This document shows positions 1 to 10,370 of a DNA stretch of 64,000 nt, one piece after another (positions within the stretch are counted from its first letter, which is position 1; every line of letters starts with the position of its first letter). The stretch covers positions 1-64,000 of the forward strand of contig JANTQF010000098.1 in assembly GCA_032988165.1 (NCBI GenBank). The letters are read 5' to 3'. The notes below the pieces were generated by a model that made no database searches, was not told the origin of the DNA, and was given only the letters and a program-made list of their open reading frames with translations. Source of the stretch: Emmonsiellopsis sp. PD_33 (Eukaryota; Ascomycota; Eurotiomycetes; Onygenales; Ajellomycetaceae). The position numbers and the translations under genes were made by a program.

Positions 1-459
1 GCCGTGTTCAATCGCAGTCGAAACGGCGTCGAATTGGTGAGCCCGGCCGATTTCCAAAAGGCCGCCGAACTCTGGGAGAAACTCAAGCTTCCCGTTCGGT
101 TACGCCGTTTCAAAAGCGGTCTTCTTGTCGTCCAACGTTTTGACTGGACTGATGAGAAAGTTATCCGGCAACTTAAATCGTGGCTTGACGATTTAAGGTC
201 CGTGCCTCAAGCCGATGACGTTACCTGGGATTGGCGCACATATGGTAGGGGTATCACAGCACAAGAGGCGGCAGAGCGCTTCGGGTGGAGCGTTGGTGTT
301 GCTGCAGAAGAGCTGGAGATGGCTGAGGATAAGGGAGTTCTTTGCCGCGAGGAAGGAATTGAAGGACTTCGGTTTTGGAGCAATCACATCGTCGGTGACG
401 ATAATCTTAGTGAAGGTGGACTAGGCATTGAGTCACCTTTTACCCTTGTTTCGCTGTGA
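1..459 (+). CDS. VPS36: ESCRT-II subunit Vps36, C-terminal part (5' end outside window)
   Basis: The frame is open from base 1 to a TGA at 457–459, giving the last 152 residues. It begins AVFNRSRNGVELVSP and continues with the EAP30/Vps36 winged-helix signature: KAAELWEKLKLPVRLRRF, KSGLLVVQ, then ITAQEAAERFGWSVGVAAEELEMAE and LCREEGIEGLRFW. In the ESCRT-II complex (Vps22, Vps25, Vps36) this region forms tandem winged helices that help sort ubiquitinated cargo into multivesicular bodies on endosomes. The N-terminal GLUE domain must lie upstream of the window. The apparent start at base 4 is a GTG inside the gene, so the true start is not here. The tail after FW (about 25 residues) looks divergent. 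Family assignment comes from recognising the motifs and is fairly secure. Confidence 0.88.
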   Translation, partial: AVFNRSRNGVELVSPADFQKAAELWEKLKLPVRLRRFKSGLLVVQRFDWTDEKVIRQLKSWLDDLRSVPQADDVTWDWRTYGRGITAQEAAERFGWSVGVAAEELEMAEDKGVLCREEGIEGLRFWSNHIVGDDNLSEGGLGIESPFTLVSL

Positions 460-794
460 CCATCTTCGCACCATTACAATGCACACAACCGAGTATGTTA
501 TGGGCATATATTCATGATATCTCGAATATAGAATCGCATTAGCAACTAAACCAGTTAACTCATCTCAACGTGATTCTTTCACTCGCCATTTGTCGCGGCC
601 TTGCCTTTCACCAGACCCTAATCAGTGAAGTCCGCGTTTGAATCTCCGCGCCCTTATCCTCTCCTTTCACCATGGGATGGATATGGATTGCTCTTCGCAA
701 AGATTAAATAAGGGCATTCACTACCCACCCCCCATAGGTATCTCCCACCCATCCCACATCTCACATATCCCACGCATAGGCGATCAAAAATAGG
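460..794. other. Intergenic, downstream of VPS36
   Basis: This 335-bp spacer holds the VPS36 3' flank and a C-rich tract (about 720–775) made of repeated CCCACC/CCCATCC motifs. I see no gene or RNA here. Confidence 0.5.
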
Positions 795-1370
795 ATGCAT
801 ACACAGCAAGTCATATCAACCTTGGAAAAGAAAATAAGCAAAGACCACGACGACGTCACACTACCATCACAACTCCATCATCATACAATCACCCTCGGTC
901 TAACTTTCATCCCTACTGTTCTCGGATACCTAACCGCATATGGCATATTCGTTCCAGACCCATGGAAACAGAAGAAAATCCGCGAAAAGGACGGGGATGA
1001 ATCCCGCACCGCAGAGCGTCGACTCCTACCTCTCCTCTTCATCGCCTCTCTAAAATCAATCGGCCTCCTCGACTTTGCCTGGGCATCAAGGGGACCCGAA
1101 TACAACCACTGGCTTGCAACTATGGTTTTTCCCCTCCCTCATCGTCATTGCAAACTATGGCATTCACATGACAACCATCGACTACATGGTAGCCACGTCC
1201 GGGCCATACTCCGCCTCAGCCGCCGGCGGCAACGGTTTCTCCCGCGATCTCCTCGCCGGTATCTCTACCATGTATGCCACGCCCATGTACACGGATATCG
1301 GGGGACGATTGCATCTCCAGTGAGCAAGTACGATTCTTACCATTCTAACGATGTTTGTTTCAAAAGATTG
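795..1370 (+). pseudogene. MFS drug/polyamine-type transporter relic (C-terminal half)
   Basis: Starting near 795 the frame encodes TLGLTFIPTVLGYLTAYGIF and then EKDGDESRTAERRLLPLLFI and GPEYNHW. These match the second half of DHA1-type MFS transporters, where a cytosolic loop precedes TM9. Near 1105–1130 the frame shifts: the continuation (IVIANYGIHMTTIDYMVATS, then GPYSASAAGGNGFSRD, GISTMYATPMYTDIGG) is in the frame that opens at 1075. After LHLQ an in-frame TGA (1321–1323) sits where relatives have Trp, and ASTILTILTMFV follows. The N-terminal six-helix half is absent. A frameshift, a nonsense codon and a missing half together make this a dead fragment, not a functional transporter. Homology rests on motif recall; the exact MFS subfamily is uncertain. 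Confidence 0.75.
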
Positions 1371-1750
1371 CCCAGGAATTTCATTCGTCACCTAACCAAG
1401 GCCCCTTTCCTCGGTTTGGTGATGATTTTCGCCCTTCAAATGCGATTGTGGACAACAATCCCAATATCAAGGTATTATTGACTGGGAATTCTGTTATACA
1501 GCACCAGTCGAATTTGCACACTGTTCTCTTTGTGGCTACTGTTGGTGCATCCAGTCAATTGGGAGTCAGGTCTTGATGGCTTCTTGACCAGTTTCTTCCT
1601 CAGCACAAAGTTTTTCTGGAGCTCGTCAGCAAGTGCAAACAAGATCTATTAGGCAGCCAAGAGCATCTGTTCGAGTATACCTGAGAGTCTATTAAAATCG
1701 GGCTCTTCTAGTTCAATCTTGCCGCGAGATCAATTTGAGCCTTAGGTTTG

Positions 1751-2002
1751 ATGCTACTTACTGGTGCTGATGAAAAGCACTTCAGAGAATATAGCAAGCC
1801 AGAGGAGTGTTTAGGGTTATTGACTGACGAAGAGCGGAATAAGCTTGAGCCTTTTGTTAGATTAAAGCTGGAGCAGGCAAAGAAGCGGACACTCGACAAG
1901 CATCAAACTGTTGATGAGATTATCAACGCATGGGGGATGTTTGTGATCTATTCTGTTCAAGTTTCCTCTATCCCTACTAATGATTCTGAGAGTTCAAGTT
2001 AG
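1751..2002 (+). CDS. Hypothetical 83-aa ORF, unrecognised
   Basis: An ATG at 1751 opens an 83-residue hydrophilic reading frame ending at 2002. It contains a charged stretch (GLLTDEERNKLEPFVRLKLE, then QAKKRTLDKHQTVDEIINAW) that would form amphipathic helices. I do not recognise a family. It lies just after the MFS relic and before the next gene, so it may be an exon or remnant of another broken gene. No convincing splice partners or regulatory sites were found. It is listed because its composition looks protein-like, unlike the surrounding intergenic frames. Confidence 0.22.
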   Translation: MLLTGADEKHFREYSKPEECLGLLTDEERNKLEPFVRLKLEQAKKRTLDKHQTVDEIINAWGMFVIYSVQVSSIPTNDSESSS

Positions 2003-2577
2003 TACTAGTATTTATTATGCAATCTCGGGGTTTTCTCCTATTAATATATTGGGTATTTTGTATTTCTGACATTACCTTGCAGTCCTAATACGCCATTTAT
2101 TGTCCAGTGCAGAGTATCCAGCGGAATGGAATTTTTCGTCCCAGTGATGTAGTTAAGGTTGTGGCAGCTTATCGCCGATGTTAGATAAGCGCCAGCAATG
2201 ATGTAAGCGGGGAAGCTTCAACGCCAACTCCTCAACCTCCAACCTCCCTCCCTCTGTCCGCGATGCCGAATGCCTGACCCTGAGCAGCCCCATCCAACTT
2301 GAATTCTCAGGGAGCAGCCAAAATAGAGAGCTACGGCCGGGTAATAATGTGACATCACTTGTTCCCCCCATTCCTTACTGAGTACGAGCCCAGGCCGGTT
2401 GCTGCTTTCGGGACCGGTAGAGGAGCAGCTATCCGCTTACGACCATGCAACTTTTCTTGCCAAACGGCAGATTTATCTAGTAATATCCGTGGGTGTCATC
2501 CAGGGTTAATCAAAGGAACGTTCGATAGACGGAAGCTGATGAACAGGCAATAACCAGAGCATCAATTCGAATCCAGT
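2003..2577. other. Intergenic, presumed promoter of the 902-aa gene
   Basis: This 575-bp spacer separates the small ORF from the next gene. It contains a TGACATCA (CRE-like) octamer near 2350 and no recognisable coding signal. Promoter role is inferred only from position. Confidence 0.35.
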
Positions 2578-5286
2578 ATGGCCTCGTCAAGTCTTCGATC
2601 AAACCGTCGAGCGCTCCCGCATCTGCCAAAATCCCCGCTTGTCCATGCTCATATTTCTTCCGTCCTTCTACCATCGACCACTCCCCTCCTGTTTTCTGGC
2701 CCATCCGGCCAGCGGCGGTCAATATTCTGGTGTAGTCGCCGTCATGACCGGGAGTGGCGATCTCGAGCACAAACGAGACTTGAACGGTCAATTGAAGATA
2801 AAAAGCAGCCATTTTACAAATACGCCACCCATGAATCTCGTCGAAGACCATATCTATATCAGAGTAAGCGTGGCAAATGTGGCTGGGAGAAGGACGCTTG
2901 GCAGAGATACAGACCGCATGAAACACATACAAATGCTAGGGATAGCGAATCCTTGCTACGGGAAGTTAAGGAGATGGAGAAACAGTTAGAGGAGCTTAAG
3001 AAGACCGGACGTTGGGGAGTTCGACCATTGACCTGGGGAGTTAGGGCGCTTGTGCAGGAGTTGGAGCACATCCAAAAGGTTGAAGAATCTGAGAAGGCCA
3101 CAAAAACGGAAGAAAGTGATTCCAACAAAGGTTTTGAGGAGTTCAAAAGGTCCATTGATCAGGATCCATACGGGGCGATATTCGGAAGGCGGCTGCAGCC
3201 GTTCCCCTTTGGGATCAAACAGGGTTCCTGGCTGGCTTTCTATAAATCTCTATTTGGCAAGGGAAATTCAAAGCTAGCTCAAGAGGTTTCTCCAAGAGTT
3301 ACTATCAACGCGGAAGAGCCACAGCCGCGCAAAATAAAAATCAATGACGGTCAGCCCTTAGCCAACGGCGCTACAGATTCTTCATCCCAATTTGATCCGA
3401 TCACAGGCAGAATGGTCCCAGTAAAGACTAAGTCGGATTCTACAACTAACGATAACGTTGAGACGCGCTCCTGGGCGGAGGATGGCAAGGAAAATCCCGG
3501 TATACCAGCTAGCCAGGATCATATAACTAAGCAGCCCAAATCAGAATTTAGCAGTGATTTGGATGTGAACCGACCTCGAACTAGCAGCGTCTCTACGGAC
3601 AGCATACGTGAGGATACTGGGGAGGTTTGGCTCATGGGTGAGCCGGAGGAGACTCCATCGAGTTCTATCGAATCTAAGAATTCAGATATAGCGACTCCTC
3701 GCACAAAAGACGAATTATCCGAGAGAAGCCCGCCCCCTTCAACTCAAGAATATAAACCTACTGTGGAAACAAAACCTTCCGCATATCCCTCTCGTCTTGC
3801 TCCATTGGAAGGGCATCTTTCATCTGTTGATCGACTTTCCGAGGCGGAAACTCGAAAGCCTAACCGTGAATCTCCCGTTCGCAAAGCAAAAAAACTATCC
3901 TACGACCACAACGACGATCGAACAGAGGATCTGGATCTACTACGACCTAGTGATGTCCGTGCCTCTTTCAAAACCCATAAGGCGAGTCAAGATATCGAGA
4001 ACAAAAAGAAGAGTCGCAAGGATTTAGAGGAATCTTTCTGTGCAAGTCAAGCCGCTGAATGTGGCTTTGACGTGGACGAGCTACGCAAGATCAAGGTCCT
4101 TGGTGGCGAGGGAAAAGTGCAACCTCCAATACCCGAGGAACCTGCAGGAATGGATGAGTATCCAAGACTTACGCCAGCGGTAGATCGAATACAAAGACCC
4201 GAGTCTCGCTCTGATAACCAGGGATCTCCAAGAGAGTACGACGGAGAATCTGGCAGGTCTCAACGTACGCATAGTTCTGAAAAAATGACGAAAATCGAGA
4301 AGGAGTTGCTCAGAATTCAGGAGCTAAACAACGACATCGAGTTTTCTTTAGGCCAATCAGACACTGATCTATTCATCGCCGTGGGCTTGGAGCGGATGAT
4401 AGCTAAGCGCCGTGAACAACTTGAGAAAATCGGGGGAATGTTGGATGAGATCGAACAAATGAACAGTTCCATAACGCTTGTTGTGAAGGAACTTCGAGAC
4501 GCTATGTATCAACGAACGGATGCTCCTAGTTCGCACATTCAGCCTCCTACACCCACCCGGTACAGGGTCCTTGCATACGATTCCCTAACAATGGAGGTCA
4601 AAGACGCAGGCGTTTCATCTGCTCATTCCGATGATATTTCTCAACTGCATCCGGCGGACGCGCTCTCTCGTCTCAAGAATCCGTCTCCTTTCTTGGGGTT
4701 TTTTCCGCTTTTGGAAGCGCAGGGGTATGAACTCGTTTCCGGAGGCGGGGACATTCTTATTTTTAAGAAAGTTCGAGAAGATACTTCAGTGCCAACTCTG
4801 CCAAATGCAGTCCGGACAACGACAGCAAAGACGGATAATGAAATGTTACATTCTCCCGCTCAAGCGGCCCAATTGGAAAGAGAGGCTATCGATCAGGTTG
4901 AATCGAAGACCAATGAACAAACAGCGGCAGCTTCATCGTTACCGGAGTTTGAATCTCCCTCCCAGGCACCGAAAACTCTTCAGGATGAATCATTTTACAC
5001 AGACGGCCGCTCGAATTGGTTCCCTTATGAGTTCCCTTATGATCAAGAACCCAGGCAGCCACCGGAGGCCGCAACACCTCTACGGCCATCCCCCTCATCC
5101 TCTAACTCTACTCCTCCGAGAAGAGAAAAGCCCTCACGTGTCAGGAAAACAGTCCGTCGTGTATTCCTGACAGGTGTCGTGGCGGCAGGGACCTGTTATG
5201 CCTTCGGGGTTATCGCAGAGTACTTCCGCACCGGAGGCCAAGATGGCCTGGGGCCACAGGGTTTTACCGGGTTAGAGGGTCGTTGA
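2578..5286 (+). CDS. Putative mitochondrial, tail-anchored serine-rich protein (902 aa)
   Basis: A single uninterrupted 902-codon frame from ATG 2578 to TGA 5284–5286. The N-terminus is rich in Ser, Arg and Leu and almost free of acidic residues for about 50 residues, ending in GQRRSIFW; this resembles a mitochondrial presequence. Residues 123–145 (REVKEMEKQLEELKKTGRWG) and about 565–645 (KIEKELLRIQELNNDIEF) look like coiled coils. The long middle is low-complexity, Ser/Glu/Pro-rich and probably disordered. Around residues 662–733 a compact folded block reads YRVLAYDSLTMEV, then NPSPFLGFFPLLEAQGYELV and ILIFKKV. A hydrophobic segment at about 862–882 (VFLTGVVAAGTCYAFGVIAE) follows basic residues, so the protein is probably anchored near its C-terminus. 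I recall similar fungal proteins annotated only as serine-rich; function is unknown. Mitochondrial location is inferred. Confidence 0.8.
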   Translation: MASSSLRSNRRALPHLPKSPLVHAHISSVLLPSTTPLLFSGPSGQRRSIFWCSRRHDREWRSRAQTRLERSIEDKKQPFYKYATHESRRRPYLYQSKRGKCGWEKDAWQRYRPHETHTNARDSESLLREVKEMEKQLEELKKTGRWGVRPLTWGVRALVQELEHIQKVEESEKATKTEESDSNKGFEEFKRSIDQDPYGAIFGRRLQPFPFGIKQGSWLAFYKSLFGKGNSKLAQEVSPRVTINAEEPQPRKIKINDGQPLANGATDSSSQFDPITGRMVPVKTKSDSTTNDNVETRSWAEDGKENPGIPASQDHITKQPKSEFSSDLDVNRPRTSSVSTDSIREDTGEVWLMGEPEETPSSSIESKNSDIATPRTKDELSERSPPPSTQEYKPTVETKPSAYPSRLAPLEGHLSSVDRLSEAETRKPNRESPVRKAKKLSYDHNDDRTEDLDLLRPSDVRASFKTHKASQDIENKKKSRKDLEESFCASQAAECGFDVDELRKIKVLGGEGKVQPPIPEEPAGMDEYPRLTPAVDRIQRPESRSDNQGSPREYDGESGRSQRTHSSEKMTKIEKELLRIQELNNDIEFSLGQSDTDLFIAVGLERMIAKRREQLEKIGGMLDEIEQMNSSITLVVKELRDAMYQRTDAPSSHIQPPTPTRYRVLAYDSLTMEVKDAGVSSAHSDDISQLHPADALSRLKNPSPFLGFFPLLEAQGYELVSGGGDILIFKKVREDTSVPTLPNAVRTTTAKTDNEMLHSPAQAAQLEREAIDQVESKTNEQTAAASSLPEFESPSQAPKTLQDESFYTDGRSNWFPYEFPYDQEPRQPPEAATPLRPSPSSSNSTPPRREKPSRVRKTVRRVFLTGVVAAGTCYAFGVIAEYFRTGGQDGLGPQGFTGLEGR

Positions 5287-5748
5287 ACGCCTTATCTGTG
5301 AGTTTGTTGTCCGATTAGAAAGGTGCGAGGGGCTATGTCCCAGACAGGTGCCCAATGGGGGGTAATATATTGTTTCAAATCTAAGTTTTGATAACGGCTA
5401 TATCTATTCTTACATGTTTCATGAACTAATGAAAAGCTTCAGCCCTGTTTTTATTTACGATGTATATTAATTTGGGATCTCTTTTTGACTCTACTCTGTG
5501 GATTGTATTAGGTGGGTGGTTTTTAACTCCACTCCCTGAAGTCATCATTTCTGCAAGCTATGCGTGTGCAGAAACGTTGGTATAACTGTTGAAACTGGAA
5601 GTAAACAAATTGAGACGAATCATGCGTTTGACAGCCTGAGGTAGATGACAAATCCGTCGATTTACATATGTTGATTAATTCATAAGATGATCATCCATAG
5701 CCTCATAGGGCTGAAAGCAGAACCGATCATCGCCGTCAGTTCCAAATA
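5287..5748. other. 3' flank and intergenic before the transposon
   Basis: This 462-bp AT-leaning stretch follows the 902-aa gene and runs to the TA target dinucleotide at 5749–5750. CpG dinucleotides are still present up to about 5735, unlike the element that follows. No gene is seen. Confidence 0.5.
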
Positions 5749-5750
5749 TA

Positions 5751-5792
5751 ATGTGACTCACTACTAAATGACCTCTACCACTCAATGACCTC
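5751..5792 (+). repeat. Left terminal inverted repeat of the pogo-type element
   Basis: This 42-bp repeat begins ATGTGACTCACTACTAAATG and pairs with 13625–13666 with three mismatches, all transitions. Inside it a motif of about 13 bp occurs twice in tandem (ACTAAATGACCTC, then ACTCAATGACCTC), possibly a doubled transposase binding site. Confidence 0.9.
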
Positions 5793-5830
5793 CTCATTAC
5801 CAGACTACTTACCACCTTCAACCACCCACC

Positions 5831-5965
5831 ATGCCACCCAATGAGGACTTAATTCATCAAGCAATCAGTCAATTGAATAGCCAATTAATTCCTAAATATA
5901 CTGAGATAGCAAAAGAATTCAGAATCAATCAAACAACATTGATGCAGTGGTTCAAAGGCCAATAG
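5831..5965 (+). pseudogene. Transposase N-terminus (psq-type helix-turn-helix), truncated by a stop
   Basis: ATG 5831 opens a 44-residue frame ending in TAG at 5963–5965. It contains the DNA-binding motif KYTEIAKEFRINQTTLMQWF, typical of the N-terminal domain of pogo/Fot1 transposases, which recognises the terminal repeats. Immediately after the stop the same frame reads SRIEVVSIFL, the usual continuation of the family, so the TAG is a premature stop inside the original gene. Confidence 0.8.
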
Positions 5966-7568
5966 ATGTCTAGAATAGAGGTAGTCTCTATCTTTCTTTA
6001 GAATCTCACTACAGCATAAGAATCATGACTTCTATACCATATAAACAGACTATTGAACTGTGGCTTTCCAGTGATGCCTCAAATACTATAAAATTTTGTG
6101 TTTGAGATCACCAAATTGCCTGTAGGAGTCAACTAGGTGTCTCATTTTTACAACTAGTATAAGGTAAAAATCAAATCAATCTATCTATAGGCTCTTAATT
6201 AAAAGAGGAAATAGGCAGATAATAGCTGTCATTTTAACAACTTCTTCAGTGTTATATTTACAGTGTTTTTTTGATTTTTTACATTTAATTTCATGAGATT
6301 TTCACTAACAGTTCTGTGCAGCTGCAGGAGAAGGTCAAACAGTACAATATTTTATCTGAAAATACCTATAATTTTGATGAAAAAGGCTTCCTTCTTGGCC
6401 TTTTACATGTAGTCAAATAAATTATCTCTATAGAAGCTCTCAAATGGAAGCATATAATTAGTATAGTACAGAATGAGAGTAGGAAATTCATCTCTCTATT
6501 AGCTAATATATGTACTGATAGAACTATAATCCCACCTACTCTTATATATAAGGGGGAATTAAGAGATATATAAGATATGTGACTGGAGGATTTTAACCCT
6601 ATAAAGGATCAGATATACTTTACTGCTTCAGAGAATGAATGAAGCAATAATGAATATAATTTACACTAACTTATAAAGATGTTTAATACTCATATAAAGA
6701 AGAAAGTGAGCTACTACTACTATCTTCTTATATTAAATAGTCATTCATCTCATATAAACATAGTATTTATAGACTATATGAACTGGAATCAAATTTTGCT
6801 TGCAGTTCTTTCTTCCCACTCTACATACTATTTATAGCTGCTAGATGTTGGGATATTTAGATTACTAATAAAGGTCTATTCAGAATAGTTAGATTCACAC
6901 ACACAATCTGACTACAACTTTATTTGCACTATAAAATATAATTTTTATAAGCTATTCTGTATAGTATGAGAGACCTCTACTACCCTGAAAAATATTAAGT
7001 CTATCTTTATAACTACTGACATCTACCTATTTAACCCTACCTATATTTTCAAAAAAATTCAATCATACTTACTAACCCCTTCTGAACTATTTCAGCAATA
7101 TACTCCTATATCTATATGAGCTCTACATGGCCTTATAAAGTAGATAACTTAGTGAAATCATTAACTTTCAGTGGATCTTAAGAAGCTTCTCTATATCAAG
7201 AAGAATATTACTCTGAATAGAGAGATTCTCTTAATAGAAAATTGAAATCTCCAATCAATATTAAATGATAAGAGAAAATAATAAAGGCATGATAAATATA
7301 TAGGATTACTTAATTCAGATAATCCTTTACTTGCCTAGTTCTTTTTGCCTATAAAAGTGCAGGCTGTAAGAGAGCAAGCTAACACTGAGAAAACTATTAA
7401 AAATAATGCTTAGGCCTGCAAGAATGAAGCTAAGCTTCAATGTGCAATTTTATATGAGGAGAAAGAGGTGAAGACTACTGAGTGGAAAGCTCAGTATGAG
7501 AAGGATCATATAAAAGCTGTACAGTACTGAGAGGTTGAGAAAGTTGCTGCAGCTATTAAATGTATATT

Positions 7569-7822
7569 TATAATGGGTGTGCTCTGATAAGTGGATCATG
7601 TGAGCTATATGCTAGAATCAAGATTGTAATTGCTAGAGAAAGGAAGGAAAAAGGAAAAGGAATTATGAGATTATATGATATAAATAGAAGGGAATTATGC
7701 AAGGTTGGAGTGAATAAATGTTTATATGAAGGCCTGGTTAGAGGTATCTAATTGAGCAATTAGAGATTAGGTGAAGTTTGGGTGAGCTATGAATATAGGA
7801 TATAAGGGTGTAGCCCTTCACA
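7569..7822 (-). repeat. 3' LTR of the gypsy element
   Basis: 254 bp, same length as its partner at 12914–13167. Read on the minus strand it starts TGTGAAGGGCTACACCC. Its terminal dinucleotide on the far side has mutated (plus strand TA instead of TG). About 25 differences from the partner, all transitions. Confidence 0.92.
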
Positions 7823-7924
7823 TTATCTCCCCCTATTTGGATTTGGAGGGTGAGTGGGAGGGGTCAGAAAATCAGATGTGAGGCAGTGCAGGTAGAGTCT
7901 TGTTGGGTGGGTGCAGCTCTTTGT

Positions 7925-8070
7925 AATAGGTAAGTATAGTGATGTCTTGCAGGGTAGAGGTTGGTTCTCATGAAGGAGCTTTATATCTAAGCCACTTCAT
8001 TAGGTACTGGAATCCTTATCTGTGATAGTGGTAGTTGAGAATGGCTTCAATCTTGTATTCTACCTCATTG
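7925..8070 (-). pseudogene. Chromodomain remnant of the gypsy polyprotein
   Basis: Minus-strand translation reads VEYKIEAILN and then FQYLMKWLRYKAPS followed by a stop and EPTSTLQDI. This is the layout of a chromodomain: a beta strand with an EAIL/EKIL motif, YLVKW, then WEP, here with the Trp codon turned into a stop. It is the last domain before the 3' LTR, as expected in chromoviruses. Confidence 0.8.
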
Positions 8071-10358
8071 TCTTTCCTGATGATGCCAGGTAGATGCCAG
8101 TTGGTGATCTCTTGTGAGAAGAATGGGTTAGTAGAGGCTTTATGAAGCAGGTTTGTGTGAAATATGTTGTGAATTCTGAGTGGTGTGTCAAGATGGTAGT
8201 TATGATTTTCCAGGACTTCAATGATGGTGTACTTAGCATATTAATAGTCAAGTGTGTGAGATGAGTGATTAGTTGTGATGTTTTGAAGGTCTAATTAGAC
8301 CTTATCATCCACCTTGTGATGTTTAGTGGGATTTTAGTGGGCATTCATGTAATTCTATTAGTTTTACTAAGCACTGACCATGGAGGATTCAGCCCACTCA
8401 TGGGCTTGCTGGAGTTTTGAGATGATGGTGTCTGTAATTTGGATTGAGCTGTAGAGTGAAGTGGAAGATTTAGGTAATTTAGTGAGATTAAGAACTTTAA
8501 GGTTGTAACTATATGAGAGGAAAAATAGGCTAACACTGATGCTGATGATGTTATGATTATTAATTGTGAGTTTAGTATGTAAAAGGAGTTCATTTCAGTC
8601 ATTCTGAACATACAAATAGAACTTTTAGAGGTAGTTCTTAGTTGTCTAGATTATGCATTCAGTGCTGCTGTCAGTTTTGGGGTAATAAGTAGTTAAGAGG
8701 TACTGGAAGATCTTGAGGAGCTAATAGATTTAGCTTCAGATAGCTCTAATGAACTGGGTCCTATAATCTGAGATGATTGTATGGGGTAGATTATGAAGGT
8801 GATAAAATGAACTTTAAAGGAAGGCTTTAGCCACTATGAGTATGTCTATCTTTATATAGAGTTTAAGGATAATACTCTTACTGAGATAGTTAATAATGAT
8901 GAGGATATTCTTACAGCTGTTACTCATAGAGAGATCTACTGTGAAATTAATAGTAATATTATGCCAGATGTGTTCAGAGATTGGGAGAGATTTAAGCAGA
9001 CCTTGATGGTGATCCTACTAGATGATGATGGATTGATAGATGTTGTAGTTCTAGGTAAACTATTAGATGCTCTAAGACATATTAAGCTAGTAGAAATTTT
9101 GAGATAAAATTTGATAGAGTATTTTATGGCCTGAGTAGCTGGTCATCAGAGAATTATGAGTTTCTTATATAATTTAGATGTGTAATGGTTCTGAATTAGG
9201 AACCTATTGCCTCCTCTAGAAGTGTAGTTAAGTGTTGATATCCATAGAGCATTTAGCTATATTAATGTGGGCCTGGAGTTTGGGTGGGAAGTGGTGAGCT
9301 TTATCTTATATAACCTAGGTTATCATCTGAAGATACTTGTTGGAGGTAGTGGCAATATCTTAGAGTTTCTGGAGTGAGAGTGGAAATGATCTAGGAGAGC
9401 CTTCCATGGAATCCACTTGGGTGATTATAGTCAGCATAGTGATAAGTGAGATGTATATTACTTCATGTAATATTACTTTGAAGTTTCTGAGGATCTATGG
9501 GTCTAACAACCTCTATTTGTGGTTTGCCCAGTAGATATTGAAGTCTTTGGAAGGCATATCTTATTCACATTAGAAGAGGGTATTAGCCATGAAGTTCTCT
9601 GTACTGAGGTAATAGTAGATCATAAAATGGAAATAGCTGAGAAATTTGGCCCAGTACATCTAGCATTCAGAGAGTTTATAGGTTGTAGTGAAGTATTAGA
9701 GGTTCTTATGATCTATAATGATCTCAAAGTTTTTCATGCTGTGGAGTTCAGAGTCTCATTCTTCTAAATATTAGATGATAGTGAGGAGTTTCTTGTTATA
9801 GATCTTATAGTTAACTTTAGTAGGGCTAAGCTTCTTGAATATAAATATACAGGGTTGCAGGATACCTTCATCATCCTATTGCATGAGAGTGCTACTTGTA
9901 ATATAACTAGAGGAGTCTGTTTCAACCACTATTAGGTAGTTAGAGTTAAATGTAATAAGTATTAGGGTAGAGACAAACATCTTCTTAAGGTGTGTGAATG
10001 CCTTGTCTGCTTCTTTAGATCACTGAAACTGTTGATCTTTGTGTGTGAGGTCAGTTAGTAGTTAGATGATGTCAGAGAAGTCTTGAATGAAGTGTTAATA
10101 GAAATTTATGAATCCTAGGAAGCCTTATATGCCTTTTATAGTTATAGAGGCCTCCTATTTGAGGATAGCAGTAATCTTTTTGAGGTTCATACAGACTTCC
10201 TTCCCTGCCTCTATGATGAAGCTGAGGTAGGTTGTCTCTTGAACTTTGAAGGCAGATTTATTAATATTAATTGAGAGACTATATTTGTGGAGATGAGTGA
10301 GGACTTTTTAGACATACTTTTAATGCTGTTTGTGAGATCCATCAGTGAAGATGAGGAT

Positions 10359-10370
10359 GTTATTGAGGTA
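10359..10370 (-). pseudogene. Gypsy reverse-transcriptase catalytic motif, YLDD altered to YLNN
   Basis: The minus strand reads IYLNNILIFTDGS. Active Ty3/gypsy enzymes carry YxDD here, and both aspartates bind the catalytic metal ions. Both codons now read Asn, each explained by one G-to-A change, so polymerase activity would be lost whatever the state of the rest of the frame. Confidence 0.85.
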
